From an uncultured Clostridium sp. (GTDB lineage Bacteria > Bacillota > Clostridia > TANB77 > CAG-508), in contig CANRXN010000049.1 in assembly GCA_947643945.1 (NCBI GenBank), positions 1 through 7,296 on the forward strand: a stretch of 7,296 bases of DNA, in the 5' to 3' direction. Below the pieces are notes generated by a model. It did not search any database, was not told the DNA's origin, and saw only the letters and a list, made by a program, of their open reading frames with translations. Both the position numbers and the translations under genes were made by a program. Position 1 is the stretch's first letter; each line of letters begins with the position of its first letter. Shown here piece after piece: positions 1-5,260 of the stretch.

Positions 1-182
1 TGGATTGCTTTTTTGATAGCGTCTGGAACTTCTGAAGCTTTACCATTTCCAACACCTACATGACCTTTTTCGTCTCCTACTACTACTACAGCACTAAATC
101 TAAAAGTTCTACCACCTTTAACAACTTTAGCAACTCTATTAATAGCAACAACTTTTTCTTTTAATTCATTTTTTTCTTCCAT
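1..182 (-). CDS. rpsE: 30S ribosomal protein S5, N-terminal part (cut by window edge)
   Basis: S5 is a 30S body protein near the mRNA entry site and contributes to decoding fidelity. Only the first 60 codons are present and the gene runs off the left edge. The start is an ATG at 180-182, preceded by a perfect AGGAGG (196-201) at about 13 nt. The visible residues form the S5 N-terminal dsRBD-like domain: an acidic leader (MEEKNELKEKVVAINRV), then the conserved VVKGGRTFRFSAVVVVGDE block and the GHVGVGNGKASEVPDAIKKA stretch. It is the last gene in the window and follows rplR as in the usual spc operon, but the 122-bp gap is wider than normal and carries a REP-like inverted repeat. Identification is firm; family proteins are normally about 165 residues, so roughly two thirds lies outside. 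Confidence 0.96.
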   Translation of the reverse strand, partial: MEEKNELKEKVVAINRVAKVVKGGRTFRFSAVVVVGDEKGHVGVGNGKASEVPDAIKKAI

Positions 183-211
183 AGGGTTTTGTTAATCCTC
201 CTTTTTTCTAA

Positions 212-266
212 TGTCAGGGGACACATCTTTTTTAGTGGATTCCTTTAAGGACAAGATGTCCCTACC
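212..266. repeat. REP-like imperfect palindrome between rplR and rpsE
   Basis: On the plus strand, GGGAC-(AC)-ATCTT at 218-229 pairs with AAGATGTCCC at 253-262, with a 2-nt bulge. Two small alternative hairpins sit at its ends: TGTC-AGGG-GACA (212-223) and GGACA-AGA-TGTCC (249-261). On the minus strand the second hairpin is directly preceded by GTAG. A GTAG tetranucleotide at the foot of a short hairpin, and paired GGGGACA/TGTCC ends, are the style of REP elements mobilised by REP-associated tyrosine transposases (RAYT, IS200-related). No transposase is encoded here. There is no T tract after it on the transcript, so it is unlikely to be a terminator. The palindrome is seen; the REP assignment is inference. 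Confidence 0.55.
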
Positions 267-304
267 TTCTAAAAATTAGTGTTTACCCTTTATTTATTTT
301 TATT

Positions 305-664
305 TTAAAACTTCAAACCGCCTTCTCTTGCTGCCTCTGCTAATTCTTTTACCACACCATGATAGATATATCCACCACGATCAAAAACTACGGTTTCGAT
401 TTTTTTATCAGCTGCTTTTTTAGCAATTAAGGTTCCTAATTCTTTAGCTGCTTCTTTATTAGCATGTTTGGTTTTTATTTCTTTATCTAATGTTGAAGCC
501 GCAACTAATGTATTTGCTGCAACATCGTCGATAATTTGTACATACAAATTAGTGTTACTTCTATATACACATAATCTTGGTCTATCGGCTGTTCCAGATA
601 CTTTTCTTCTAACACGAACGTGTCTTCTGGTTCTTTCCATTTTTCTATCTGTCTTTTTAACCAT
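305..664 (-). CDS. rplR: 50S ribosomal protein L18
   Basis: L18 binds 5S rRNA with L5 in the central protuberance of the 50S subunit. The 119-residue product has the family length and architecture: a very basic N-terminal arm (RKMERTRRHVRVRRKVSG, about 7-24), then RPRLCVYRSNTNLYVQIIDD, and the C-terminal VVFDRGGYIYHGVVKELAEAAREGGL that is diagnostic of L18. The ATG at 662-664 has an AAAGGAG ribosome binding site about 13 nt upstream, slightly long spacing but the only good one. It lies between rplF and rpsE as expected, but both flanking gaps are enlarged by repeats: 213 bp on the rplF side with hairpin copy A, 122 bp on the rpsE side with the REP-like palindrome. Confidence 0.98.
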   Translation of the reverse strand: MVKKTDRKMERTRRHVRVRRKVSGTADRPRLCVYRSNTNLYVQIIDDVAANTLVAASTLDKEIKTKHANKEAAKELGTLIAKKAADKKIETVVFDRGGYIYHGVVKELAEAAREGGLKF

Positions 665-723
665 TTTTCTATTTCTTCTCCTTTCCTAAAATTCAGATCT
701 TATTTCTTCATTTTATCTATAAA

Positions 724-743
724 CAAGATGTTAATTTTCATTT
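724..743 (+). repeat. 20-bp direct repeat of the right arm of hairpin copy A
   Basis: These 20 bases are identical to 850-869, the right arm of the adjacent hairpin element, and the identity stops on both sides. The segment can pair with the left arm of copy A (755-774) across an 11-nt loop, using the same pairs as the real right arm. It therefore offers an alternative hairpin spanning 724-774. It may be the remnant of a second, mostly deleted element or a slippage duplication. It lies in the rplF-rplR gap. Confidence 0.75.
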
Positions 744-748
744 TGTAG

Positions 749-875
749 GAATTCAAATCAAAATTGATATATTGTGCATTTTTGAGATTGATTGCAAGCC
801 GAAGGTGTACGATGGTACATCGAGGTTTGAAATCAATATCGAAAATGTGCAAGATGTTAATTTTCATTTGAATTC
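749..875 (+). repeat. Long hairpin element, copy A (rplF-rplR gap)
   Basis: This is an imperfect inverted repeat folding into one hairpin. The outer arm GAATTCAAAT (749-758) pairs with ATTTGAATTC (866-875). A conserved middle arm TATATTGTGCATTTTT (768-783) pairs with GAAAATGTGCAAGATG (841-856), with one A.G opposition. A helix at 784-793 pairs with 831-840, then CAAGCC (795-800) with GGTTTG (824-829). A purine internal loop follows, GAA (801-803) against GA (822-823), then GGTGTAC (804-810) with GTACATC (815-821) and a GATG tetraloop. On the plus strand it has seven G.T pairs and no A.C opposition, so the fold fits the strand antisense to the operon. Its right edge lies 2 nt from the rplF stop codon. 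Strand is given as that of the better fold. I do not recognise the family; it could be a structured RNA or a MITE/REP-like element. Confidence 0.85.
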
Positions 876-877
876 TT

Positions 878-1414
878 TTATTTACCAGTCTTACCTTCCT
901 TACGTCTAATAACCTCCTCAGCATACTTAATACCTTTACCTCTATACACTTCTGGTGGTCTTTTCATTCTAATAACAGCTGCTGTTTGACCAACCAATTC
1001 CTTATCAATACCATTTACAATAATCGTATTTGGATTTGGAACGTCAAAAGTAATTCCTTCTGGTGCTTCAAAAATAACTGGGTGTGAGTAACCTAAGGTT
1101 AAATTTAAATTATTTCCTTGTTTTGCTACTCTGTATCCAACACCATTAATTTGTAATTCTCTACTATAAGCAGTTGTTACACCAACAATCATGTTGTTAA
1201 TTAATGTTCTTGTTAAGCCATGTAAACTTCTGTTAGCTGGTTCGTCATTTATTCTTTCTACGGTAATTGTGTTTTCTTCCATTTTAACAGAAATATTTTT
1301 ATGTATTTCTCTTTCTAATGTACCTTTTGGTCCTGTTACCGTAATATTTTGTCCATCAATTTTTACTTGTACTTCTGCTGGTACGGTAATCGGTTTATTT
1401 CCTATTCTTGACAT
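878..1414 (-). CDS. rplF: 50S ribosomal protein L6
   Basis: L6 sits near the factor-binding side of the 50S subunit beside the sarcin-ricin loop. The 178-residue product has the normal length and both L6 repeats: MSRIGNKPITVP at the N-terminus, the RSLHGLTRTLINNMIVGVT block (about 62-80), ELQINGVGYR (about 86-95), and the C-terminal signature RPPEVYRGKGIKYAEEVIRRKEGK (about 152-176). The start is ATG at 1412-1414 with AAGGAGGG shortly upstream. A closer ATG is followed immediately by a stop and can be dismissed. It follows rpsH by 37 bp. Its TAA stop at 878-880 lies 2 nt from hairpin copy A, so the element stands directly behind this gene in the transcript. Confidence 0.98.
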   Translation of the reverse strand: MSRIGNKPITVPAEVQVKIDGQNITVTGPKGTLEREIHKNISVKMEENTITVERINDEPANRSLHGLTRTLINNMIVGVTTAYSRELQINGVGYRVAKQGNNLNLTLGYSHPVIFEAPEGITFDVPNPNTIIVNGIDKELVGQTAAVIRMKRPPEVYRGKGIKYAEEVIRRKEGKTGK

Positions 1415-1451
1415 TGTTACATTTTCCCTCCTTTTTAATGCTTAGATTTTT

Positions 1452-1850
1452 TTACCAAATATAAGCTAAAACTTCTCCACCAACGCCTAATTCTCTTGCT
1501 TCTTTATCTGTTTTTAATCCTTTTGATGTAGAAATAATAGCAATTCCTAATCCATTTAGTACTTTTGGTAATTCTTCTTTTGAAGCATACACTCTTAAAC
1601 CTGGTTTACTAATTCTTTTTAAACCATCAATTACTCTGGTTCCTTTTTCGTCATATTTTAAAGTAACTCTGATAATTCCTTGTGTATCGTCTTTAATTTC
1701 TTCAAAAGATTTGATATATCCTTCTTTAAATAAGATTTCAGCAATTCCTAGTTTCATGTTTGAAGCTGGAATATCAACTGTTTTATGTTTTGAACTATTT
1801 GCATTTCTAATTCTTGTTAACATATCTGCTATTGGATCTGTAATGTTCAT
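1452..1850 (-). CDS. rpsH: 30S ribosomal protein S8
   Basis: S8 is a primary 16S rRNA-binding protein that nucleates assembly of the 30S central domain. In E. coli it is also the spc operon repressor; no such site was identified here. The 132-residue product begins with the typical MNITDPIADMLTRIRNAN and carries RISKPGLRVYAS (about 79-90), the family signature GLGIAIISTSKG (about 100-111) and the C-terminal GGEVLAYIW. The start is ATG at 1848-1850 behind AAGGAGG. Upstream, the 178-bp gap to rpsN holds hairpin copy B, which ends about 50 bp before this start and leaves the ribosome binding site intact. Downstream rplF follows after 37 bp. Confidence 0.98.
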   Translation of the reverse strand: MNITDPIADMLTRIRNANSSKHKTVDIPASNMKLGIAEILFKEGYIKSFEEIKDDTQGIIRVTLKYDEKGTRVIDGLKRISKPGLRVYASKEELPKVLNGLGIAIISTSKGLKTDKEARELGVGGEVLAYIW

Positions 1851-1902
1851 TAATTACTTACCTCCTTTTCTTGTTTTTTTAAGGTTATTATTTTAAACTC
1901 TT

Positions 1903-2029
1903 AAGTTCAAATGAAATTTGGTATATTGTACATTTTTGAGTTGATTGCAAGCCGAAGGTGTACGGTTGGTACATCGAGGTTTGAAATCAATATCGAAAAT
2001 GTGCAAGATGCTGAATTTCATTTGAATTT
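1903..2029 (+). repeat. Long hairpin element, copy B (rpsN-rpsH gap)
   Basis: This is the second copy of the hairpin family. The outer arm TTCAAATGAAATT (1906-1918) pairs perfectly with AATTTCATTTGAA (2014-2026). The 89-nt core (1922-2010) is almost identical to copy A: TTGTAC replaces TTGTGC (A-T for G.T, pairing kept), one A is lost near 1940, and the apical loop is GGTTG instead of GATG. The GAA (1954-1956) against GA (1976-1977) internal loop and the A.G opposition (1925/2007) are retained. The plus-strand fold has seven G.T pairs and no A.C opposition. The outer stem reaches the first base of the rpsN stop codon (2029-2031). No ORF lies inside it. Confidence 0.85.
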
Positions 2030-2214
2030 TACCAGCTAGCCTTCTTAACTCCTGGAATCTCTCCTTTATGAGCTAACTCTCTAAAACAAACACGGCAAAT
2101 ACCATATTTTCTAATATAGCTATGAGGTCTTCCACATAATTTACATCTATTATATTCTCTTGTACTATATTTTTGTGGTCTTGCTTGTTTTATTTTCATT
2201 GACTTTTTAGCCAT
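2029..2214 (-). CDS. rpsN: 30S ribosomal protein S14, zinc-binding short type
   Basis: S14 binds 16S rRNA in the 30S head and is needed late in assembly. The 61-residue product is the short zinc-ribbon form (C+ type): C24-x2-C27 and C40-x2-C43 are both present, within YNRCKLCGRPHSYIRKYG and ICRVCFRELAHKGEIPGVKKASW. The start is ATG at 2212-2214 with AAAGGAG about 10 nt upstream, 41 bp behind rplE. Its TAA stop touches the outer stem of hairpin copy B. Intact zinc ligands imply this is the zinc-replete paralogue; whether a zinc-independent copy exists elsewhere cannot be seen. Confidence 0.98.
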   Translation of the reverse strand: MAKKSMKIKQARPQKYSTREYNRCKLCGRPHSYIRKYGICRVCFRELAHKGEIPGVKKASW

Positions 2215-2255
2215 AGTATTATTACTCCTTTCCTTGACTACTTGGTCCCTAAAAA

Positions 2256-2795
2256 TTAATTTTTAAACGGCATACCTAATGCTTCTAACAATGCTTTAGA
2301 CTCTTCATCTGTTTTGGCAGTTGTTACAAATATAATATCCATACCTCTTAATTTATCTACTTTATCATATTCGATTTCAGGGAATATTAATTGTTCTTTG
2401 ATACCCATAGAGTAATTTCCTCTACCATCAAAAGAATTAGCGGATACTCCTCTAAAATCTCTTACTCTTGGAAGTGCTACATTAAATAATTTGTACGCAA
2501 AGTCATACATTTTGTCTGCTCTTAAGGTTACTTTGCATCCAATGTTTACACCTTCTCTTAGTTTAAATGCTGCAATTGATTTTTTTGCTTTTGTAATAAC
2601 TGGTTTTTGACCGGTTATTTGCATTAAATCATTCATGGCATTTTCTAAAGCTTTAGGATTTTCTTTTAAATCTCCTAATCCTATGTTAATTACTATTTTA
2701 TCAAGTTTTGGAACTTGCATAATTGATTTATATTCAAATTTTTTCATTAATGCTGGAACTACTTCTTTTTCATATTGTTCTTTCAACTTTTCCAT
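2256..2795 (-). CDS. rplE: 50S ribosomal protein L5
   Basis: L5 binds 5S rRNA with L18 in the central protuberance and contacts the P-site tRNA and the S13 bridge. The 179-residue product has the family length. Recognisable blocks are MQVPKLDKIVINIGLGD (about 26-42), the signature-region TGQKPVITKAKKSIAAFKLR (61-80), LPRVRDFRG (108-116), GIKEQLIFPEI (131-141) and RGMDIIFVTTAKTDEE (about 150-165). The start is ATG at 2793-2795 with AAAGGAGGA upstream. It lies 25 bp after rplX and 41 bp before rpsN. The rplX-rplE gap is where E. coli S8 represses the spc operon; this gap is too short for that helix in the same form. Confidence 0.98.
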   Translation of the reverse strand: MEKLKEQYEKEVVPALMKKFEYKSIMQVPKLDKIVINIGLGDLKENPKALENAMNDLMQITGQKPVITKAKKSIAAFKLREGVNIGCKVTLRADKMYDFAYKLFNVALPRVRDFRGVSANSFDGRGNYSMGIKEQLIFPEIEYDKVDKLRGMDIIFVTTAKTDEESKALLEALGMPFKN

Positions 2796-2820
2796 TTTGT
2801 ATTAGTCCTCCTTTCTTTTC

Positions 2821-3129
2821 CTATTTTAATTTTGCACCGCATTTTTTACATATGCGTACTTTTTGGTCTTTTTCTATACTATATCCAACTTTTGTAGCTT
2901 TCCCACATTTTGAGCATACTACATTTACTTTTGAACTTGGAATAGCACATTCTACTGATAAAATTCCGCTTTCTTCTCCTTGTTTTCTAGCCTTTACATG
3001 TTTTTTTCTAATATTAACATCTTTTACAATAATTTTATCAGTTTTTGGATTAACTTCTAATACTTCTCCTGTTTTACCTTTATCATTTCCAGATAAAACT
3101 TGAACGTTGTCTCCTTTTTTGATTCTCAT
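2821..3129 (-). CDS. rplX: 50S ribosomal protein L24, four-cysteine form
   Basis: L24 is an assembly initiator of the 50S subunit that binds 23S rRNA domain I and lies near the tunnel exit. The 102-residue product has an N-terminal KOW motif (IKKGDNVQVLSGNDKGKTGEV, about 3-23) and a middle region HVKARKQGEESGI. The C-terminal part carries two CxxC pairs, C72/C75 (VCSKCGKA) and C94/C97 (ICKKCGAK), suggesting a zinc ribbon as in many Bacillota L24 proteins. The start is ATG at 3127-3129 behind AAAGGAGGA. The 180-bp gap to rplN upstream is filled largely by hairpin copy C. Confidence 0.98.
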   Translation of the reverse strand: MRIKKGDNVQVLSGNDKGKTGEVLEVNPKTDKIIVKDVNIRKKHVKARKQGEESGILSVECAIPSSKVNVVCSKCGKATKVGYSIEKDQKVRICKKCGAKLK

Positions 3130-3186
3130 TTTAGGAATTTCCTCCTTTTCTTAGTTTTTATTTTTGTTCTTTCTTCTTACTAATGC

Positions 3187-3311
3187 AAAACGAATTAGAA
3201 TTAGTATATTGTGCATTTTTATTGAATTAATCAAGCTGAAGGCGTACTCTTGTACGTCGAAGTTTGGTTCATTCAATGAAAATGTGCAAGATGCTGATTA
3301 TAATTTGTTTT
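3187..3311 (+). repeat. Long hairpin element, copy C (rplN-rplX gap), diverged
   Basis: This is the third and most diverged copy. AAAACGAATTA (3187-3197) pairs with TAATTTGTTTT (3301-3311), overlapping the rplN stop codon. The 89-nt core (3205-3293) keeps TATATTGTGCATTTTT and GAAAATGTGCAAGATG exactly, and keeps the GAA (3238-3240) against GA (3259-3260) loop. The helix 3221-3230/3268-3277 is almost wholly different from copies A and B yet still pairs. The apical stem has C-G to T-A (3237/3261) and T-A to C-G (3243/3256) exchanges. The loop is TCTT. Plus-strand pairing has about nine G.T pairs and no A.C opposition. Paired divergence is strong evidence that structure is what is maintained. Confidence 0.85.
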
Positions 3312-3678
3312 ATAGAACTTCTGGAGCTAATGACAAAATCTTCATATAATCTTTTTCTCTTAACTCCCTTGCAACTGGACCAAAAATACGAGTTCCTCTT
3401 GGGGTTCCGTCTTCTTTGATTATAACAGCTGCGTTTTCGTCAAATTTTACGTAAGAACCATCTGCTCTTCTTAAACCGCTTTTAGATCTTACAATAACAG
3501 CTTTTACAACATCACATTTTTTAACAACGCCACCTGGTGTTGCTGATTTAACAGAAGCAACTATGATATCTCCTATGTTAGAGGTTTTTCTGTATGAACC
3601 ACCTAAACATCTAATACACATAATTTCTTTTGCACCTGTGTTGTCTGCTACTTTTAATCTTGATTGTTGTTGTATCAT
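3310..3678 (-). CDS. rplN: 50S ribosomal protein L14
   Basis: L14 binds 23S rRNA at the subunit interface, forms bridge contacts with 16S rRNA, and is the docking site for the silencing factor RsfS. The 122-residue product is full length: MIQQQSRLKVADNTGAKE at the N-terminus, CIRCLGGSYRKTSNIGDII (about 21-39), ATPGGVVKKCDVVKAVIVR, and the highly conserved GTPRGTRIFGPVARELR (91-107). The start is ATG at 3676-3678 with AAAGGAG about 9-10 nt upstream. It follows rpsQ by 16 bp. Its TAA (3310-3312) is overlapped by the outer stem of hairpin copy C. Confidence 0.98.
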   Translation of the reverse strand: MIQQQSRLKVADNTGAKEIMCIRCLGGSYRKTSNIGDIIVASVKSATPGGVVKKCDVVKAVIVRSKSGLRRADGSYVKFDENAAVIIKEDGTPRGTRIFGPVARELREKDYMKILSLAPEVL

Positions 3679-3694
3679 GATAGGTTTCTCCTTT

Positions 3695-3958
3695 CTATTT
3701 TATATCTGCTTTTTCTACAACTTCCACTACTCTCCATCTTTTATCCTTAGAAAGTGGTCTTGTTTCCATTACTTTAACTTTATCACCAATTTGGCAAACA
3801 TTTTCTTCGTCATGTGCTTTTAATTTATAAGTTCTTTTTACTGTTTTGCCATATACTTTATGACTAACACTAGTTTCAACAGCTACAACAACTGTTTTAT
3901 CCATTTTATTAGAGGTAACTGTGCCAATCATGATTTTACGAAGATTTCTTTCCTCCAT
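3695..3958 (-). CDS. rpsQ: 30S ribosomal protein S17
   Basis: S17 is an OB-fold primary 16S rRNA-binding protein of the 30S body. The 87-residue product shows the family blocks LRKIMIGTVTSNKMDKTVVV (about 6-25), the loop HKVYGKTVKRTYKLKAHDE (about 33-51), and the signature GDKVKVMETRPLSKDKRWR (about 58-76). The ATG at 3956-3958 begins directly after the rpmC stop codon (TAA-ATG, no gap). Its ribosome binding site, AAAGGAG, lies inside the end of rpmC, which suggests translational coupling. rplN follows after 16 bp. Confidence 0.98.
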   Translation of the reverse strand: MEERNLRKIMIGTVTSNKMDKTVVVAVETSVSHKVYGKTVKRTYKLKAHDEENVCQIGDKVKVMETRPLSKDKRWRVVEVVEKADIK

Positions 3959-4168
3959 TTAGTTTTCTCCTTTCTTGCTAGCAATTTTTCTTTCTGTCAA
4001 AACGGTATTTATTTTAGCGATATCTTTTTTTACTTCTTTTATTTTCATAGGATTGTCTAATCCGTTGGTAGCTAAACTAAATTTTAATTTGAACAATTCT
4101 GTTTTTAGTTCACCTAATTCTTTTTCTAAGTCTGGTGAAGACATTTCTCTTATTTTATTTATCTTCAT
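3959..4168 (-). CDS. rpmC: 50S ribosomal protein L29
   Basis: L29 is a small two-helix protein by the exit tunnel that contributes to the docking surface for trigger factor and SRP. From this start the product is 69 residues: MKINKIREMSSPDLEKELGE, then the diagnostic ELKTELFKLKFSLATNGLDN and MKIKEVKKDIAKINTVLTER. Three in-frame starts are possible: GTG 4177, ATG 4171 and ATG 4168. I chose 4168 because MKINKIREM matches the usual L29 N-terminus and because AGGTGA (4174-4179) then has the best spacing. With this start the gene overlaps the end of rplP by 14 bp, and it abuts rpsQ at its stop. Confidence 0.95.
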   Translation of the reverse strand: MKINKIREMSSPDLEKELGELKTELFKLKFSLATNGLDNPMKIKEVKKDIAKINTVLTERKIASKKGEN

Positions 4169-4598
4169 CATTTTCACCTACCTTTTCTACTTCTCTTGCT
4201 ACAAATTTTGTTTTGTTAGGTAGTTTGTTCATAGCAAGTCTTAAGGCTTCTCTTGCAGTTTCTTCTGGTACACCAGCAATTTCAAACATTACTCTTCCTG
4301 GTTTTACTACTGCTACCCAATATTCAGGTGCACCTTTACCTTTACCCATACGGGTTCCAATAGGTTTTGCTGTAATTGGTTTGTCTGGAAAGATTTTAAT
4401 CCAAACTTTTCCACCTCTTTTCATATAACGAGTCATAGCAATTCTGGCTGCTTCAATTTGGTTTCCTGTAATTAAAGCTCCTGTTACTGCTTGAATTCCG
4501 AATTCACCATCAGTAACTTTATTTCCTCTTGTTGCTTTTCCTCTCATTCTACCTTTTTGTACTTTTCTATGTTTTGTTCTTTTTGGCATTAATGGCAT
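4155..4598 (-). CDS. rplP: 50S ribosomal protein L16
   Basis: L16 helps shape the A-site tRNA binding pocket and the peptidyl-transferase neighbourhood and is a late 50S assembly protein. The 147-residue product has the expected blocks MPKRTKHRKVQKGRMRGKA (about 4-22), GEFGIQAVTGALITGNQIEA (31-50), RGGKVWIKIFPDKPITAKP, and the functional loop GTRMGKGKGAPEYWVAVVKP (81-100). The ATG at 4596-4598 overlaps the rpsC stop (TAATG) and has GGAGGAG about 8-9 nt upstream. The next ATG, three codons in, is less well spaced. The acidic tail GENDEDK extends past the usual end, and its codons overlap the rpmC start region. Confidence 0.98.
   Translation of the reverse strand: MPLMPKRTKHRKVQKGRMRGKATRGNKVTDGEFGIQAVTGALITGNQIEAARIAMTRYMKRGGKVWIKIFPDKPITAKPIGTRMGKGKGAPEYWVAVVKPGRVMFEIAGVPEETAREALRLAMNKLPNKTKFVAREVEKVGENDEDK
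4174..4179 (-). promoter_or_regulatory. Ribosome binding site deciding the rpmC start
   Basis: The transcript reads AGGTGA here, a partial match to the 3' side of the consensus AAGGAGGTGA, inside the last codons of rplP. It is 5 nt from the ATG at 4168 and only 2 nt from the ATG at 4171, and it overlaps the GTG at 4177. This favours the 4168 start. The weak match and the overlap with rplP suggest coupled translation. Confidence 0.55.
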
Positions 4599-5254
4599 TA
4601 TTTGTCTCCTCCTTCCATGTGTCTTTCTGGAAGAACTTCTCCTTTATAAATCCAAACTTTTACACCGATTTTTCCATAAGTGGTATCTGCTTCTGCAAAT
4701 CCATAATCAATGTCTGCTCTTAAAGTTTGTAATGGAATATTTCCTTCTTTATAGAACTCAGTTCTTGCCATGTCTGCTCCACCTAGTCTTCCAGATACAG
4801 CAGTTTTAATTCCTAATGCACCTGCTTTGATAGATTTTTGCATACATTGTTTCATTGCTCTTCTAAATGAAATTCTTCTTTCTAGTTGTCCTGCGATATT
4901 TTCTGCTACTAATTGTGCGTCAGTATCAACATTTTTAACTTCTACAATGTTTAAATTAGCTTCTTTTCCAATTAATTTGGTAAGTTCTGCTTTTACGGTT
5001 TCTACACCTGCTCCACCTTTTCCAATAACAATTCCTGGTTTTGCTGTGTGTAAATTAACTTTGATTGCTTTTGCGGTTCTTTCTATTTCAATTTTAGAAA
5101 TTCCAGCAAGATATAATTTTTTCTTTAAAAATTTACGGATTTTTTGGTCTTCTACTAAATAATCTGCAAAGTTTTTAGAATCTGCATACCATTTAGAGTT
5201 CCAGTCTTTTATGATTCCAACTCTTACTCCTGTTGGATGTACTTTTTGTCCCAT
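4598..5254 (-). CDS. rpsC: 30S ribosomal protein S3
   Basis: S3 lies in the 30S head at the mRNA entry channel and contributes to the ribosomal mRNA helicase activity. The 218-residue product has MGQKVHPTGVRVGIIKDWNS at its N-terminus, a type II KH domain with PGIVIGKGGAGVE (73-85, GKGG at 78-81), and the C-terminal domain with SGRLGGADMARTE and YGKIGVKVWIYKGE. The basic residues implicated in helicase function are visible at R131, R132 and K135, the same numbering as in E. coli. The start is ATG at 5252-5254, with AGGAGG upstream overlapping the rplV end; the gap to rplV is 6 bp. Its stop overlaps rplP by one base. Confidence 0.98.
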   Translation of the reverse strand: MGQKVHPTGVRVGIIKDWNSKWYADSKNFADYLVEDQKIRKFLKKKLYLAGISKIEIERTAKAIKVNLHTAKPGIVIGKGGAGVETVKAELTKLIGKEANLNIVEVKNVDTDAQLVAENIAGQLERRISFRRAMKQCMQKSIKAGALGIKTAVSGRLGGADMARTEFYKEGNIPLQTLRADIDYGFAEADTTYGKIGVKVWIYKGEVLPERHMEGGDK

Positions 5255-5260
5255 GCTAGT

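Noticed and set aside
665..748. Plus-strand promoter upstream of the hairpin copies (also checked 1851-1902 and 3130-3186)
   Set aside because: AT-rich TATAAA- and TTGTTT-like words occur, but no -35/-10 pair with 16-18 nt spacing that repeats before all three copies.
700..924. 74-codon minus-strand open frame crossing copy A and the end of rplF
   Set aside because: It runs through the hairpin repeat and overlaps the 3' end of rplF out of frame; its composition is repeat-derived and nothing in it resembles a protein family.
2796..2820. S8 autoregulatory site before rplE, as in the E. coli spc operon
   Set aside because: The gap is 25 bp and almost wholly ribosome binding site; no S8-type helix was found by eye.
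2723..3103. 126-codon plus-strand open frame, and other long plus-strand frames such as 4770-5162 and 5899-6222
   Set aside because: All lie antisense to well-conserved ribosomal protein genes; the hydrophobic Phe/Leu/Ser-rich translations are the usual antisense shadow of Lys/Glu-rich genes.
749..3311. Hairpin elements as integron attC sites or CRISPR repeats
   Set aside because: The palindromic length and strand-specific fold recall attC, but no GTTRRRY/RYYYAAC core sites are at the ends, and the flanking genes are essential housekeeping genes. Only three units, over 1 kb apart, with no spacers, rules out CRISPR.
749..3311. Hairpin elements as intrinsic terminators
   Set aside because: On the operon strand no T tract follows the stems, and termination inside an essential operon is unlikely. 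On the plus strand short T runs follow, but the stem bases are AT-rich and the T runs come from the stop-codon context.
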